The notes below the pieces were generated by a model. That model did not search any database. It was not told the DNA's origin and saw nothing but the letters and a program-made list of their open reading frames with translations. The translations under genes and the position numbers were made by a program. From Candidatus Dietzia intestinigallinarum (GTDB lineage Bacteria; Actinomycetota; Actinomycetes; Mycobacteriales; Mycobacteriaceae), in assembly GCA_019119875.1 (NCBI GenBank), contig DWWG01000158.1, positions 1-38,687 of the forward strand: 38,687 nt of DNA, read 5' to 3'. Each line of letters begins with the position of its first letter. The stretch's first letter is position 1. This document shows positions 24,240-34,953 of the stretch, piece by piece.

Positions 24240-25404
24240 CGTCTCGACGACGCAACGACGGTGCCGGTGCGGCGGACGCTCCCGTCGAGGCGGAGGACAC
24301 CGGATAGTCCGTCTCCTCGCGACGACCCGCCCCGAGGGGGGTCGAACCGAGCTCCGAGGCGCCGCCGGTGTCGCCGGAGGCACCGGGCACCGCGTCGTCG
24401 TCCTCGAGATGGTGACGGCCGCGGCGCGGCTGGGCCCCGCCGGCGGTGACCGGTCGCGACCCGCCCTCGAACCCGGCGGCGATGACGGTCACCCGGACCT
24501 CGTCGCCGAGCGAGTCGTCCACGACGGTGCCGAAGATGATGTTGGCGTCCGGGTGCGCCTCCTCCTGCACGAGCGAGGCGGCCTCGTTGATCTCGAACAG
24601 GCCGAGGTCGCTGCCGCCGGCGATCGACATGAGCACGCCCTTGGCGCCCTCCATCGTGGTCTCCAGCAGTGGAGAGTTGATGGCGGCCTCGGCGGCCTTG
24701 AAGGCGCGACCCTCCCCCCGAGAGGAGCCGATGCCCATGAGCGCGCTGCCGGCTCCGGACATGACGCCCTTGACGTCGGCGAAGTCCACGTTGATCACGC
24801 CGGGCGTGGTGATGAGGTCGGTGATGCCCTGGACACCGTTGAGCAGGACCTCGTCGGCCGTCTTGAAGGCCTCCATCATCGACACGCCGGCGTCACCCAA
24901 CTGGAGCAGACGGTCGTTGGGGATCACGATGAGCGTGTCGCAGGCCTCGCGCAGCAGATCGATACCGGCGTCCGCCTGGCCGCCGCGACGCTTGCCCTCG
25001 AACGAGAACGGGCGGGTGACCACACCGACGGTCAGTGCCCCGAGCTTCCGGGCGATCGCCGCCACGACGGGCGCACCGCCGGTGCCGGTGCCGCCCCCCT
25101 CACCGGCGGTGACGAACACCATGTCGGCCCCCTTGAGGACCTCCTCGATCTCGTCCTTGTGATCCTCTGCGGCCTTTCGGCCGACCTCCGGGTCCGCGCC
25201 CGCGCCGAGGCCGCGGGTGAGCTCGCGGCCCACGTCGAGTTTGACGTCCGCGTCCGACATCAGCAGAGCCTGCGCGTCGGTGTTCACCGCGATGAACTCG
25301 ACGCCCTTGAGCCCCTCGTCGATCATCCGGTTGACCGCGTTGACGCCACCGCCGCCGATTCCGACGACCTTGATGACTGCGAGGTAGTTGTGCGGTGAGC
25401 TCAT
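24199..25404 (-). CDS. ftsZ: Cell division GTPase FtsZ
   Basis: FtsZ is the tubulin-like GTPase that forms the division ring. The 401-aa sequence has the nucleotide-binding [11 protein letters not shown] (16-26) and the tubulin signature GGGTGTG (103-109), and the T7-loop region [11 protein letters not shown]. The core ends near residue 315. A variable Ala/Gly/Asp-rich linker leads to the conserved C-terminal peptide [10 protein letters not shown], the docking site for SepF and, in mycobacteria, FtsW. GGAAGG lies about ten bases before ATG 25404. A 206-nt gap upstream, one of the largest in the cluster, probably carries its own promoters. Confidence 0.98.
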   Translation of the reverse strand: MSSPHNYLAVIKVVGIGGGGVNAVNRMIDEGLKGVEFIAVNTDAQALLMSDADVKLDVGRELTRGLGAGADPEVGRKAAEDHKDEIEEVLKGADMVFVTAGEGGGTGTGGAPVVAAIARKLGALTVGVVTRPFSFEGKRRGGQADAGIDLLREACDTLIVIPNDRLLQLGDAGVSMMEAFKTADEVLLNGVQGITDLITTPGVINVDFADVKGVMSGAGSALMGIGSSRGEGRAFKAAEAAINSPLLETTMEGAKGVLMSIAGGSDLGLFEINEAASLVQEEAHPDANIIFGTVVDDSLGDEVRVTVIAAGFEGGSRPVTAGGAQPRRGRHHLEDDDAVPGASGDTGGASELGSTPLGAGRREETDYPVSSASTGASAAPAPSLRRRDDDDDIDVPPFMRH

Positions 25405-25610
25405 CGAGGCCCGGCCTTCCTTCTGGGGTGTCGTGCTCGGATGCGTGCGTTATCGACGAAAGTTCCGTGAACCTGAAGTCTCACCCTCTAGTTGAGGGTT
25501 AAACTTGCTGGTCAGAGGCCGTTTTCGCCGTCGGGTCACACGGTAGGGGTACCGACCCCGTGCGTCCACGAAGCGCGCGGGCGTGTCGTGACCACCGGTC
25601 GCCGGAAGCC
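25405..25610 (-). promoter_or_regulatory. ftsQ-ftsZ intergenic control region
   Basis: This 206-nt gap is unusually large and A/T-rich for the cluster. On the minus strand it contains TTTAACCCTCAACTAGAGGG, within which ACCCTC and GAGGGT (25499-25494 with 25488-25483) form a perfect dyad around AACTA. From memory, similar AACC-rich/GAGGGT elements precede ftsZ in other actinobacteria. TACCGT (25545-25540) is a possible -10, and TAGAGG within the dyad is another, with CTGACC 19 bp upstream of it. Confidence 0.5.
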
Positions 25611-26456
25611 CTAGCGCGAGGTGGGCAGTGCCGGATTCGAGACGTTCCAGGTCTGTCCCGGTTGCTCGAGCACCATCTGCAGCACGACCGCCTTCTCGTG
25701 ATCGCGTCCCGCCGACCCCCACTCCACGACCCGGCCGTCCCCGAGAGTCAGGACGATCGAGGCCGGGGTCTCGACGTGCACCTCGGTGATCTCCTGCCCC
25801 GCGGTGCCGCGCACCTCCCGGAACACCGTGGCCAGGTCCCGCACGATCGCCGGGAGGTCGGCGCCCGCGTCCTCGCCCACGACCAGCAGCGGCGTGCCCT
25901 CGGGGGCCTCCCCCTGCCCGAAGTCGATCCCCTGGGCGTCCACGAGGTGCTGGACACCGTCGACGTCGACCACGACCAGGGCCGTGCGCTCGACCAGCTC
26001 GATCCGCAGCGCCGAGGGGTAGTCCCGCTTGACCGTCACCTGGTCGACCCTGGGGATACCCGCCACCCTGCGGGCCACCGCGTGGGTGTCGACCTGCAGC
26101 AGCGGCGTGCCCGGGCTCACGGCGGCACGCTCGACCACGGTCTCCGACGGGATGGTCCGCGGTCCGCTGACCTCGACGTCGCGCACGGCGAACACCGGCA
26201 GGAAGTACAGGGCGATGTACCCGATCAGCAGTACGACCAGACAGATCCCGAGACCGATGTAGACGCGGTTGGTCCGGCGGCGGCGCCGTCGCAGGCGGGC
26301 CCGCACGGCCGGATCCGAATGTCGGACCCGCTCATCGGAGACGCGCACGGTCGCCGCGTCCCGGCGCCGGACGGGATCGTCGGTCGGCGGCTGATCGGAC
26401 GTGCCACCCACCGGGCCCGGATCGGTCCCGGTCTGGTCGGCGGGATCGTCGGTCAC
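25611..26456 (-). CDS. ftsQ: Cell division protein FtsQ
   Basis: FtsQ is a bitopic scaffold of the divisome that binds FtsL and FtsB-type proteins. The 281-aa protein has a long polar N-terminal cytoplasmic part ending in a basic cluster (RARLRRRRRRTNR, 52-64). One membrane helix follows (about 66-87), then the POTRA domain (FAVRDVEVSGPRTIPSETVVE onward, about 89-160) and the beta domain. GTG 26456 overlaps the murC stop as GTGA. As in other actinobacteria, neither murB nor ddl lies between murC and ftsQ. Confidence 0.95.
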   Translation of the reverse strand: MTDDPADQTGTDPGPVGGTSDQPPTDDPVRRRDAATVRVSDERVRHSDPAVRARLRRRRRRTNRVYIGLGICLVVLLIGYIALYFLPVFAVRDVEVSGPRTIPSETVVERAAVSPGTPLLQVDTHAVARRVAGIPRVDQVTVKRDYPSALRIELVERTALVVVDVDGVQHLVDAQGIDFGQGEAPEGTPLLVVGEDAGADLPAIVRDLATVFREVRGTAGQEITEVHVETPASIVLTLGDGRVVEWGSAGRDHEKAVVLQMVLEQPGQTWNVSNPALPTSR

Positions 26457-27961
26457 CGGCCTGCACTCCTCGCGGGTCCGCCTCCCGGACCGGAACCGAG
26501 CGCCGGGTCGGCGACGATCCGCGGCCCCAGCGTGGTGATGTCGCCGGCACCGAGTGTGAAGACCACGTCCCCCGGGGCCAGCACCCCGGTGAGGACGGCC
26601 ACCGCGTCATCGAGGTCGGCGGCACGCTGCACGGGTGAGGTGACGTGCCGGGTGATCAGGCCGGCGTCGACGCCGGGCTCGGGTTGCTCGCGGGCTCCGT
26701 AGACCTCGAGCACGATCACCTGGTCGGCCAGTGACAGGGCCCGGCCGAACTCCTCGGCGAAGATCCGGGTCCGCGAGTACAGGTGCGGCTGGAACACGGC
26801 GACGAGCCTGCCGCCGTCCGCGTCGACGATCTCCCGTGCGGCGCCCAACACGGCGGCGACCTCGGTGGGGTGGTGAGCGTAGTCGTCGAACACCCGCACG
26901 CTGCCACCGTCGACGGGGACCTCCCCCTTGGGCTCGAAGCGGCGGCCCACTCCCCCGAACCCGGACAGTCCCGACAGGAAGCCCTCCGCGTCGAAGCCCT
27001 CGGCGCCTGCGACCTCCCGCGCGGCGAGCAGCGCCGACAGTGCGTTGAGCGCCATGTGCTCGCCCGGGGTGCCGACGTGCAGCACGCCGTGGTCGCGACC
27101 GTCGAGGGTCAGGCGTGCGCGGGTGCCGGAGGAGTCCACGGTGATCGCGGCGAGCTCACCGGCGACGGGCAGGTCCGTGACCGGCCCGGACGAGGTGCGG
27201 TAGCCGAGCACGCGCACCCCGGCGGCGGCCGCGCGCCGGGCGCGTTCGGCGGCCCCCTCGTCGTCCAGGCACGCCACGAGCGCGCCGGTGGCGGGGATGC
27301 GGGCCAGGAACGTGTCGAACACCTCGAAGTAGGCCTCGGCCGTTCCGAAGTGGTCCAGATGGTCGGGCTCGGCGTTGGTGAGGATCACCACGTCCGGCTC
27401 GTAGTGCACCAGCGACCCGTCCGACTCGTCCGCCTCCGCCACGAACACCGGGTCCGAACCGCCCCGGGCGTTGGTGCCGAACTGCAGGACCGTGCCTCCC
27501 ACCGCGAAGGACGGGTCAGAGCCCGCCGCGACCATCCCCGCGATGAGCATCGAGGTGGTCGAGGTCTTGCCGTGTGTACCGCACACCATGATCGAGCGAC
27601 CGGCGCGGGCGAGATGCCCGAGCACCCGGGAACGGGTGACGACCGGGATCCCGGCCGCGCGGGCCGCCACGAGCTCGGGGTTGTCGGCCGGGATGGCCGC
27701 TTTGGAGACCACGACGATCTCCGGCGGCGCGCCCGAGGCGGTGAGCGCATCGGCGTGGTGACCGACCCGGACCCTCGCGCCGCGGTCCTCGAGCGACCGC
27801 AGCTCGTCGGAGTCACGGGCGTCGCTGCCGGAGACCGCCACGCCGAGGTCGAGCAGGATCCGCGCGACGGCGGACATTCCCGAACCGCCGATCCCGATCA
27901 TGTGCACACGGCTCAGCACGGCGGGGACGGCGGCGGGGGTGGTGGGGCTGTCGTCGGTCAC
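26453..27961 (-). CDS. murC: UDP-N-acetylmuramate-L-alanine ligase
   Basis: MurC adds L-Ala to UDP-MurNAc, the first cytoplasmic step of the stem peptide. The 502-aa sequence has the N-terminal Rossmann motif [14 protein letters not shown] (20-33), the ATP P-loop [10 protein letters not shown] with K132, and the later [10 protein letters not shown] and FQPHLYSRT motifs of MurC. The C-terminal domain ends with [11 protein letters not shown]-like [16 protein letters not shown] 27961 overlaps the murG stop; ftsQ starts in its own stop. Confidence 0.96.
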   Translation of the reverse strand: MTDDSPTTPAAVPAVLSRVHMIGIGGSGMSAVARILLDLGVAVSGSDARDSDELRSLEDRGARVRVGHHADALTASGAPPEIVVVSKAAIPADNPELVAARAAGIPVVTRSRVLGHLARAGRSIMVCGTHGKTSTTSMLIAGMVAAGSDPSFAVGGTVLQFGTNARGGSDPVFVAEADESDGSLVHYEPDVVILTNAEPDHLDHFGTAEAYFEVFDTFLARIPATGALVACLDDEGAAERARRAAAAGVRVLGYRTSSGPVTDLPVAGELAAITVDSSGTRARLTLDGRDHGVLHVGTPGEHMALNALSALLAAREVAGAEGFDAEGFLSGLSGFGGVGRRFEPKGEVPVDGGSVRVFDDYAHHPTEVAAVLGAAREIVDADGGRLVAVFQPHLYSRTRIFAEEFGRALSLADQVIVLEVYGAREQPEPGVDAGLITRHVTSPVQRAADLDDAVAVLTGVLAPGDVVFTLGAGDITTLGPRIVADPALGSGPGGGPARSAGR

Positions 27962-29085
27962 CGGGGAGCCTTTCCGGCGGCGTCGAGCGCGGCGCGGGCC
28001 ACGACCTCCGCCGCGTCACGGGAGCCGCCGCTGACGGCGGCCGCGGACATCGAGTCGAGCCGATCGCGATCGAGGGCGAGCGGGAGCACGCGGGAGCGCA
28101 GGTATTCGGGCGACAGGTCGGCGTCGTCAACCATCAGGGCCGCGCCGCCGGCGACCAGGTCGCGTGCGTTGAGCGCCTGCTCTCCGTTTCCGTGCGGCAA
28201 CGGGACGAACACCGCGGGCAGTCCGACAGCGGAGACCTCGGCCACGGTGATCGCGCCGGACCGGCACAGGATCAGGTCCGCGGCCGCATACGCCAGATCC
28301 ATCCGGTCCAGGTACGGGACCGTGACATAGGGGACGCCCTCACCGGAGACCGTGGGCGCGTCGTCGACGTTCCTCGGCCCCACCGCGTGGAGCACCCCGA
28401 CACCGGCCAGGGAGAACTCCTCCGCGACGGCGGACATGGCCGAGTTGAGCGAGCGGGCCCCCTGGGAGCCGCCCACGACGAGCACGGTGGGGGCGTCCGG
28501 GTCGAGTCCGAACACCCGCCGTGCCTCGGCGCGCAGGGCCGCGCGGTCGAGGGCCGCCACCGCCCGCTTGACGGGATTGCCCACCACGCGGGCGTCCAGC
28601 CCCGACCCGGTCACGGCGGCGAGCGTCGCGACGGCATACCTGGCGCCGAGCTTGTTGGCGATCCCGGCACGCGCGTTGGCCTCGTGCACCACGATCGGCA
28701 CCCGTCGGCCGCGACCGGCCAGGGGGCCGGCGGCGAGGTAGACGGGGACGCAGGCGTAGCCGCCGAAGCCCACCACGACGTCGGCCCCGGTCCGGAGGAG
28801 CATCGCGCGGGCGCCCCGAACGGCGCGGATCAGCCGGCCGGGCAGCCGGAACAGGTCGCCGTTGACGCGGCGCGGCAGCGGGACCGGGTCCACGAGTTCG
28901 AGGGGGACCCCCCGGCGCGGGACGATCTCCGTTTCGAGACCGCGCGGGGTCCCTACTGCGGTGACGCGGGCGGAGGGGTCGAGGGCGGTGACGGCCTCCC
29001 CCACCGCCAGGGCGGGCTCGATGTGGCCGGCGGTGCCGCCGCCGACCACCAGGACGGAGGGCCCGGTGGAGATGGTGTCGCTCAT
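27958..29085 (-). CDS. murG: Lipid I to lipid II GlcNAc transferase
   Basis: MurG adds GlcNAc to lipid I at the inner face of the membrane, making lipid II. The 375-aa GT-B protein has the N-terminal glycine loop [17 protein letters not shown], a second glycine loop [13 protein letters not shown] at the start of the C-terminal half, and the acceptor-side [10 protein letters not shown] motif for UDP-GlcNAc binding. Most homologues read GGGTxGHxxPALA, with which it agrees. ATG 29085 overlaps the ftsW stop as ATGA. Confidence 0.96.
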   Translation of the reverse strand: MSDTISTGPSVLVVGGGTAGHIEPALAVGEAVTALDPSARVTAVGTPRGLETEIVPRRGVPLELVDPVPLPRRVNGDLFRLPGRLIRAVRGARAMLLRTGADVVVGFGGYACVPVYLAAGPLAGRGRRVPIVVHEANARAGIANKLGARYAVATLAAVTGSGLDARVVGNPVKRAVAALDRAALRAEARRVFGLDPDAPTVLVVGGSQGARSLNSAMSAVAEEFSLAGVGVLHAVGPRNVDDAPTVSGEGVPYVTVPYLDRMDLAYAAADLILCRSGAITVAEVSAVGLPAVFVPLPHGNGEQALNARDLVAGGAALMVDDADLSPEYLRSRVLPLALDRDRLDSMSAAAVSGGSRDAAEVVARAALDAAGKAPR

Positions 29086-30773
29086 CGCTGCCTGCCGCGG
29101 TGGATCGGACTGGGCCTTGAGGTCCCCGGCGCCTGCCGGGACCCGGGGTCCGCCGCCGAACGTCGTGGCTGGCGACGCTCGGCCTCGCGACCGCGTACGG
29201 GTCGGGCGGTGCGACCGGTCATGGCGGTGGCGCCGCGACGCCGGTCGCGGGCCGCCTCGCCCGGGATCGGCATGGTCTCGTACGCGGGCGGCTGCGGGCC
29301 GCCGCGGGGCGGCCGGGGCACGGGGGCCGGCTGCGCGGTGCGTCGGGCGGCGGCGCGGTCACGGGGTGCCGGACCGGTCGGCTGCCGACGGGTGACCGGG
29401 TCGCCGTAGCGTCGGGCGCCCTCGCTGGAGCGTCCGGGCGCCGCCGAGGCCGGCACCGGGCGCTCGGGGGTGTAGGGCTGCGGGTCCGGCAGGGAGAACC
29501 GGGTCCGACGACGACGCTGCGGTGAGCTGAGAATCGCGGAGATCGCCTCGGGCTCGTGCCGTGCGCAGTTGGCCAGCAGTCCCAGGGAGGTGAGGGTGAC
29601 CACCGCCGAGGTGCCACCGTTCGAGATGAGTGGGAGCTGCAGACCGGTGACGGGCAGCAGGCCCACCACATAGCCGATGTTGATGAACGCCTGCAGCACG
29701 ATCGTGGCCGAGATGGTGCCGGCGAGCAGCCTCCGGAACGGGTCGACCGACCGGACGGCGATCCGCATACCCACCCAGCCCAGGGTGAGGTACAGGGAGA
29801 CCACGACGGCGGCGCCGAACCACCCGAGCTCCTCGCCGATGATCGCGAAGATGAAGTCGTTGGTGGCCTCGGGCAGGTAGAACCACTTGGCGCTGGACTG
29901 GCCCAGCCCCACGCCGAACAGCCCGCCGTCGGCGAGGGAGAGCATGCCCTGATACGACTGGTAGGCCGACCCCTGCGGGTTGGAGAAGTCGCCCTGCACG
30001 GTGTCTATGTAGGTGCGGATCCGCTCGAAGCGGTAGGCGAAGGTCGCGGCCAGGACCCCGAACACGACGACGCCGAACGCGATCACCCACAGGAAATGGC
30101 GCGTCGGGTAGCCGGCGAACCACAGCACGCACAGGAACGCGAGCGTCACCGCCGTGGCCATACCCAGGTCGGGCGCCACCACGATGAGGCCGGCCACCAC
30201 CAGGTAGCCCACCACGGCGGGGAAGAGCAGATCGAGCCAGTAGCCGGTCCGGATCCGCCTGGCGACCACCGCGGAGGCCCAGACGATGAACGCGAGCTTC
30301 GCGATCTCGGCGGGCTGGATGGAGAAGACCCCGAGATTGATCCAGCTCCGCGAACCGTTGACCGGGGCCGAGAACAGCACCACGACCAGCAGCCCGACCG
30401 ACAGGACGAGGGCCGGCATCGCGATCTTCCTGACCAGCTCGATCCGTATCCGCAGCGCCAGCACGAACCCGATCACACCGAGACCGACGAACATGGCCTG
30501 GCGCAGGAAGATGTCGAACGGGGTGCCGCCGCCCGAGAAGGCGAGGACGTTCGAGCTGGACAGGACCATGCCGAGGCCGATGACGGTGAGCAGCGCGGTG
30601 ACCACCATGACGACGTGATACGAGGTCAGCGGGGCACGGCTGATCGCCACCAGCGGGGCGGCGATCCGACCGAGCAGATCCGGCCGTGTGTCCACGTCGG
30701 TCGCCGGGTCGGCGTCGTCTCCCACGTCACCCGCGGGGCGCCTTCCACGGCGAGCTGGGTCCTGCAGTGCCAT
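29082..30773 (-). CDS. ftsW: Septal peptidoglycan glycosyltransferase FtsW
   Basis: FtsW (SEDS family) polymerises lipid II together with FtsI. The 563-aa protein has a polar N-terminal extension (about 45 residues), then about ten membrane helices with the SEDS motifs [39 protein letters not shown], and [14 protein letters not shown]. From about residue 406 a cytoplasmic tail of some 158 residues follows, rich in Arg, Pro and Ala. Mycobacterial FtsW also has a long tail that binds FtsZ, so this one may do the same. The ATG is three bases after the murD stop, within TAGGGCATG. Confidence 0.96.
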   Translation of the reverse strand: MALQDPARRGRRPAGDVGDDADPATDVDTRPDLLGRIAAPLVAISRAPLTSYHVVMVVTALLTVIGLGMVLSSSNVLAFSGGGTPFDIFLRQAMFVGLGVIGFVLALRIRIELVRKIAMPALVLSVGLLVVVLFSAPVNGSRSWINLGVFSIQPAEIAKLAFIVWASAVVARRIRTGYWLDLLFPAVVGYLVVAGLIVVAPDLGMATAVTLAFLCVLWFAGYPTRHFLWVIAFGVVVFGVLAATFAYRFERIRTYIDTVQGDFSNPQGSAYQSYQGMLSLADGGLFGVGLGQSSAKWFYLPEATNDFIFAIIGEELGWFGAAVVVSLYLTLGWVGMRIAVRSVDPFRRLLAGTISATIVLQAFINIGYVVGLLPVTGLQLPLISNGGTSAVVTLTSLGLLANCARHEPEAISAILSSPQRRRRTRFSLPDPQPYTPERPVPASAAPGRSSEGARRYGDPVTRRQPTGPAPRDRAAARRTAQPAPVPRPPRGGPQPPAYETMPIPGEAARDRRRGATAMTGRTARPVRGREAERRQPRRSAADPGSRQAPGTSRPSPIHRGRQR

Positions 30774-30776
30774 GCC

Positions 30777-32363
30777 CTACCTCCCGGCCACTCGGCCCAC
30801 GGCGAGGACGAAGCTTCGCCCTCGGTGCCCGTAGTCGGTGAACATATCCATCGACGCGGCCGCGGGGGCGAGCAACACGGTGTCGCCACCGGTGGCCATC
30901 CGCGCGGCCTCGGCGACCGCGCGGTCCATCGTCTGCTGCGGCTCGTTTGGACCCGCAACGACGCCATCGTCTCCCGAGGCCAGCTCGACGACCGGTACGT
31001 CGGGCGCGTGTCGGCGCAATGCCTCCGCGATCTGCGCGCGATCACGGCCGATCAGGACGACTCCGGCCAGCACCCCGGCGACCTCGGAGACCAACGGGTC
31101 CACGTCGGCGCCCTTGAGCAGCCCCCCGGCGATCCACACCATGCGCCCGCCGGCGAGCAGGGAGGTCCGGGCCGCATGGGGGTTGGTGGCCTTGGAGTCG
31201 TCCACGTAGGACACGCCGTCGACAGTGTCCACCGGCTCGGCGCGATGCGACCCCACGGTGAACGAGCTCAGGGCCTCGGCGACGTGCTCGGGCCGCGCCC
31301 CCACCGTCAGCGCCATCGCCGAGGCCGCCAGCGCGTCGAGGACGCCCGCGGGCCCCGCCGGGCGGACGTCCGCGGCCGGGAGCAGGGGCGTCATGTCGTT
31401 GTCGTCGTCGCTCCCACCGGCGACGGCGGGGGTGCCCGCGGCGGTGGCGTCAGCCTCGTCCACGCCCCCCGGCGAGCCGAGTCGCGCGGTGAGGACACCG
31501 TCCACCACCCCGAGCTCACCCGGCGCCGGCGCGCCGAGACGCACCCCGATGCGCGTGGCGGCGGGGGACTCGGCGAGCAGCCGCGCGGCGACCTCGTCGT
31601 CGGCACCGGCCACCGCCACGTCGCCGGTGAGCACCTGCGCCTTCGCGGCGGCGTACGCCTCCATCGACCCGTGCCAGTCCAGGTGGTCCTCGGCCACGTT
31701 GAGCACCAACCCGACATCAGGGCGGCAACTCGGCGCCCAGTGGAGCTGGAAACTCGACAGCTCCGCGGCGAGCACCTCGACGCGCGGCTCCGCCAACAGC
31801 ACGTCCGTCACCGGCACCCCGATGTTCCCGCACGCGCGGGCGGTCATCCCGGCTCGAAGGCATATCGCCTCGAGCATCGCGGTGGTGGTGGTCTTGCCGT
31901 TGGTCCCGGTCACCGCGAGCCACGTCCGGCGCGGCCCGAACAGCTCCGCGGCGTCGGCGCGCCACGCCAGCTCAACGTCGCCCCAGATCGGCAGGCCGGC
32001 CCCCGCGGCGGCGACCAGCAACGGCGAGTCGGGACGCCATCCCGGACTGGTCACGACCAGTGTGACGGCGCCGCTGTCCGCCCCGGCCCCGGACCGCTCG
32101 GCCGCGAGGATTTCGGCGGCGCGGTCGAGGTCGACCCCCGCACACCGCACGCCCGCGGGCAGCGCCTCACGTAGGCGTGCGATCGCCTCCGGCCGCGAAT
32201 CCGCGACGACCGGCTCCGCGCCGAGGGCGTCGAGGATCCGCACCGCACCAGGACCGGACACACCGGCGCCCAACACCAGAACCCGCGCGCCGGACAGCGC
32301 ACGCACATCGATCTCGGTCATCTCCCTCGTCACCCCACCGTCAGCCGACCGCACGTCCCTCAC
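30777..32363 (-). CDS. murD: UDP-MurNAc-L-Ala:D-glutamate ligase
   Basis: MurD adds D-Glu to UDP-MurNAc-L-Ala. The 528-aa form starts at GTG 32363, which overlaps the mraY stop as GTGA. ATG 32321 (514 aa), with GAGGGAG just before it, is a good alternative and fits the usual N-terminus better. Motifs: [15 protein letters not shown] (28-42), the P-loop [10 protein letters not shown] with K157, and [12 protein letters not shown] (222-233). The protein is longer than usual (440-490), partly due to an insert of about 28 residues (299-326) rich in Asp, Ala and Gly in the central domain. DSKATNPHA, the Mur ligase C-terminal motif, is intact. Confidence 0.95.
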   Translation of the reverse strand: MRDVRSADGGVTREMTEIDVRALSGARVLVLGAGVSGPGAVRILDALGAEPVVADSRPEAIARLREALPAGVRCAGVDLDRAAEILAAERSGAGADSGAVTLVVTSPGWRPDSPLLVAAAGAGLPIWGDVELAWRADAAELFGPRRTWLAVTGTNGKTTTTAMLEAICLRAGMTARACGNIGVPVTDVLLAEPRVEVLAAELSSFQLHWAPSCRPDVGLVLNVAEDHLDWHGSMEAYAAAKAQVLTGDVAVAGADDEVAARLLAESPAATRIGVRLGAPAPGELGVVDGVLTARLGSPGGVDEADATAAGTPAVAGGSDDDNDMTPLLPAADVRPAGPAGVLDALAASAMALTVGARPEHVAEALSSFTVGSHRAEPVDTVDGVSYVDDSKATNPHAARTSLLAGGRMVWIAGGLLKGADVDPLVSEVAGVLAGVVLIGRDRAQIAEALRRHAPDVPVVELASGDDGVVAGPNEPQQTMDRAVAEAARMATGGDTVLLAPAAASMDMFTDYGHRGRSFVLAVGRVAGR

Positions 32364-33451
32364 GCCGACGCCGCGAGCCAGTCACCGTAGAACAGCGCGA
32401 TCCCCAAACCACAGGAGATCGCCACCAGGAGCCAGAACCGGATGGTGACGGTGGTCTCGGCCCAGCCCCCGTTCTCGAAATGATGGTGGATGGGGGTCAT
32501 CCGGAACGGCCTGCGACTCGTCGTGCGGAACGCCACTACCTGGATGAGCACCGAGACGAACTCGATGACGAAGACCGCACCAACGACGACCATCAGCAGC
32601 TCGGTGCGCGAGACGACCGAGACGCCGGCGACGATACCGCCGAGGAACATCGACCCGGTGTCGCCCATGAAGATCTTGGCCGGCGCGGCGTTCCACCACA
32701 AAAAGCCCAGGCAGGCGCCGAGCGCCGCCGAACACACCACGGCGATGTCGAGCGGATCACGCACCTGGTAGCAGCCCGACAGGTCCACCCCCTCGGCCGT
32801 GGAGAAGCACGAATAGCGGAACTGCCAGAAACTGAACACCACGTACGTGCCCATGACCATCGCCATCGAGCCCGTGGCGAGCCCGTCCAGGCCGTCGGTG
32901 AAGTTGACCGCGTTGGACCAGCCGTAGACCAGGATCACGATGAAGACGAGGAAGACGACGAACGGGAACGTCACCGCCACGAAGTCCCGCACGTAGCTGA
33001 GCGACCGGCTGGCCGGGCTCAGGCCCTCGGCATTGCGGAACTGCAGCACCAGGACGCCGAACGCGAGAGCGGCCACCACCTGACCCACCGTCTTGGACAG
33101 GATGCCCAGGCCCTTGTTCTGGCGCTTGAACACCTTGAGTCCGTCGTCGATCATCCCCACCACCGCGAGCGCGGTGGCCAGCCCCAGGATGAGCAGACCG
33201 GACGCGGTGAACCCGCCCCCGCCCACGGTCAGCTGACCGACGAGGCCGGCGACAATGTAGGCGAGCCACACCGCGGCCAGAATCGCCAGCCCGCCCATGT
33301 TGGGTGTCCCCCGCTTGCTCATGTGGGACTGCGGTCCCTCGAGCCGGATCTCCTGACCGTAGCCGTGGCGACGGAAGTAGATGATGAGCACCGGGGTGAG
33401 GAAGATGCTCACGACGAACGCCACGATGCCGGCGATCATGATCTGGGTCAC
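32360..33451 (-). CDS. mraY: Phospho-N-acetylmuramoyl-pentapeptide transferase
   Basis: MraY moves phospho-MurNAc-pentapeptide to decaprenyl or undecaprenyl phosphate, giving lipid I. The 363-aa protein has about ten membrane helices. Its catalytic motifs are [12 protein letters not shown] and [14 protein letters not shown], and near the end HHHFE in the [15 protein letters not shown] loop. GTG 33451 overlaps the murF stop as GTGA and has GAGGAG eight bases before it; murD starts inside its own stop. Confidence 0.97.
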   Translation of the reverse strand: MTQIMIAGIVAFVVSIFLTPVLIIYFRRHGYGQEIRLEGPQSHMSKRGTPNMGGLAILAAVWLAYIVAGLVGQLTVGGGGFTASGLLILGLATALAVVGMIDDGLKVFKRQNKGLGILSKTVGQVVAALAFGVLVLQFRNAEGLSPASRSLSYVRDFVAVTFPFVVFLVFIVILVYGWSNAVNFTDGLDGLATGSMAMVMGTYVVFSFWQFRYSCFSTAEGVDLSGCYQVRDPLDIAVVCSAALGACLGFLWWNAAPAKIFMGDTGSMFLGGIVAGVSVVSRTELLMVVVGAVFVIEFVSVLIQVVAFRTTSRRPFRMTPIHHHFENGGWAETTVTIRFWLLVAISCGLGIALFYGDWLAASA

Positions 33452-34953
33452 TGCTGGTTCTCCTCACCACGCGCCGCGAGCAGGTGCTCCGCGACGCTCC
33501 ACAATCCGACGGCCGCCGAGGCCTTGACCAGGACTATGTCGCCCGGCTCCACGCGCTCGTCCAGGATCGCGAGCGCCTCGGCGACCTGCCCCACGTGCTC
33601 CGCCTCCGAGCCCCACGACCCCTCCTGCACCGCGCCCTGGAACAGGGCCCGCTGCGGACGTCCGTGACCCACCACGACCAGCTGCGACACATCCAGTCGG
33701 ACGAGGTAGCGGCCTACGAGATCGTGTTCGATCACCGAGTCGTCCCCGAGTTCGGCCATCTCGCCCAGGACCGCCCACGTCCGACGCTGACCGCCGCCCG
33801 CCCGGGCCATCACGGCCAGCGACTTCAGCGCCGCCCGCATCGAATCGGGGTTGGCGTTGTAGGAGTCGTTGATCACCGTGACCCCGTCCGCGGTGACACG
33901 GACATCCATCCGACGCGCGGACGCCGCCTCCGCCGCCCCGAGCGCGACCGCGATCTGTTCCACGTCCATTCCGCAGGCCAGACCCACCGCCGCGGCGGCA
34001 AGGGCGTTGCCCACCTGGTGCTCGCCGTGCACCCGCAGGGCCACCTCGGCCTCCCCTTCCGGGGTGACCAGGCGGAAGGACGGCCGGACCTCGTCATCGA
34101 GGGAGATCTTCTCCGCCCGAACGTCCGCCGTGCCTCCGAGCCCGACACGGACCACCTCGGCCGAGGTGCGTCCGGCCATCGCCGCGACCCGGTCGTCGTC
34201 GTCGTTCAACACGGCGACCCCGCCGTCGGCGGCCGACGGCAGCGCCTCGACGAGCTCGCCCTTCGTCGCCGCGATCACGTCGCGGGAACCGAACTCGCCC
34301 AGATGCGCCGTGCCGACGTTCAGCACCACGCCGATGCGCGGCGGGGCGACGGCCGCCAGCTCGGTGATGTTGCCGGGGGCACGGGCGCTGAGCTCCAACA
34401 CCAGGAAATCCGTGGACTCGTCGGCGCGGAGCGCGGTCCACGGATGGCCGATCTCGTTGTTGAACGATCCGGGGGGCGCCACGACCGTGCCGGCCGCCGA
34501 CAACACGGCACCGATCAGATCCTTGGTGCTGGTCTTACCCGACGAGCCGGTCACCCCGACCACCGTCAGACCGTGCTCGTCGACAAGCTTGTCGACACCG
34601 GCCCGGGCCAGAGTTCCGAGCGCGGCGAGGACGGCCGCCCCCGACCCGTCGGTGTCAGCGGCCAGCGCCATCGCGTTGGTCTCCCGACGGTCGACCGGCG
34701 GCACCACGATCTGCGCACCGGTCGCACCGTCGACCTCGCGGGCCACCAGTGCCGCCGCCGCGCCCGCGTCCAGGGCTGCGGTGACGAAATCATGACCGTC
34801 GACCCGCTCCCCCGGCAGGGCGAGGAAGAGACCTCCGGGCTGCACGCGCCGGGAGTCGAACTCGACGGAGCCGGTGACGGCCGTCGACGGGTCACCTCCG
34901 ACCAGTCGACCGCCGACTATCCCGGCGATCTCACCGAGGGTGAGGGCGATCAT
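33448..34953 (-). CDS. murF: UDP-MurNAc-tripeptide:D-Ala-D-Ala ligase
   Basis: MurF finishes the cytoplasmic precursor by adding D-Ala-D-Ala. The 501-aa protein has the N-terminal domain with [16 protein letters not shown], the P-loop [11 protein letters not shown] with K140, the central [12 protein letters not shown], and the C-terminal [15 protein letters not shown] motif typical of MurF. It ends with [15 protein letters not shown] 34953 overlaps the murE stop as ATGA. No ddl gene for its dipeptide substrate is in the window. Confidence 0.97.
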   Translation of the reverse strand: MIALTLGEIAGIVGGRLVGGDPSTAVTGSVEFDSRRVQPGGLFLALPGERVDGHDFVTAALDAGAAAALVAREVDGATGAQIVVPPVDRRETNAMALAADTDGSGAAVLAALGTLARAGVDKLVDEHGLTVVGVTGSSGKTSTKDLIGAVLSAAGTVVAPPGSFNNEIGHPWTALRADESTDFLVLELSARAPGNITELAAVAPPRIGVVLNVGTAHLGEFGSRDVIAATKGELVEALPSAADGGVAVLNDDDDRVAAMAGRTSAEVVRVGLGGTADVRAEKISLDDEVRPSFRLVTPEGEAEVALRVHGEHQVGNALAAAAVGLACGMDVEQIAVALGAAEAASARRMDVRVTADGVTVINDSYNANPDSMRAALKSLAVMARAGGGQRRTWAVLGEMAELGDDSVIEHDLVGRYLVRLDVSQLVVVGHGRPQRALFQGAVQEGSWGSEAEHVGQVAEALAILDERVEPGDIVLVKASAAVGLWSVAEHLLAARGEENQQ

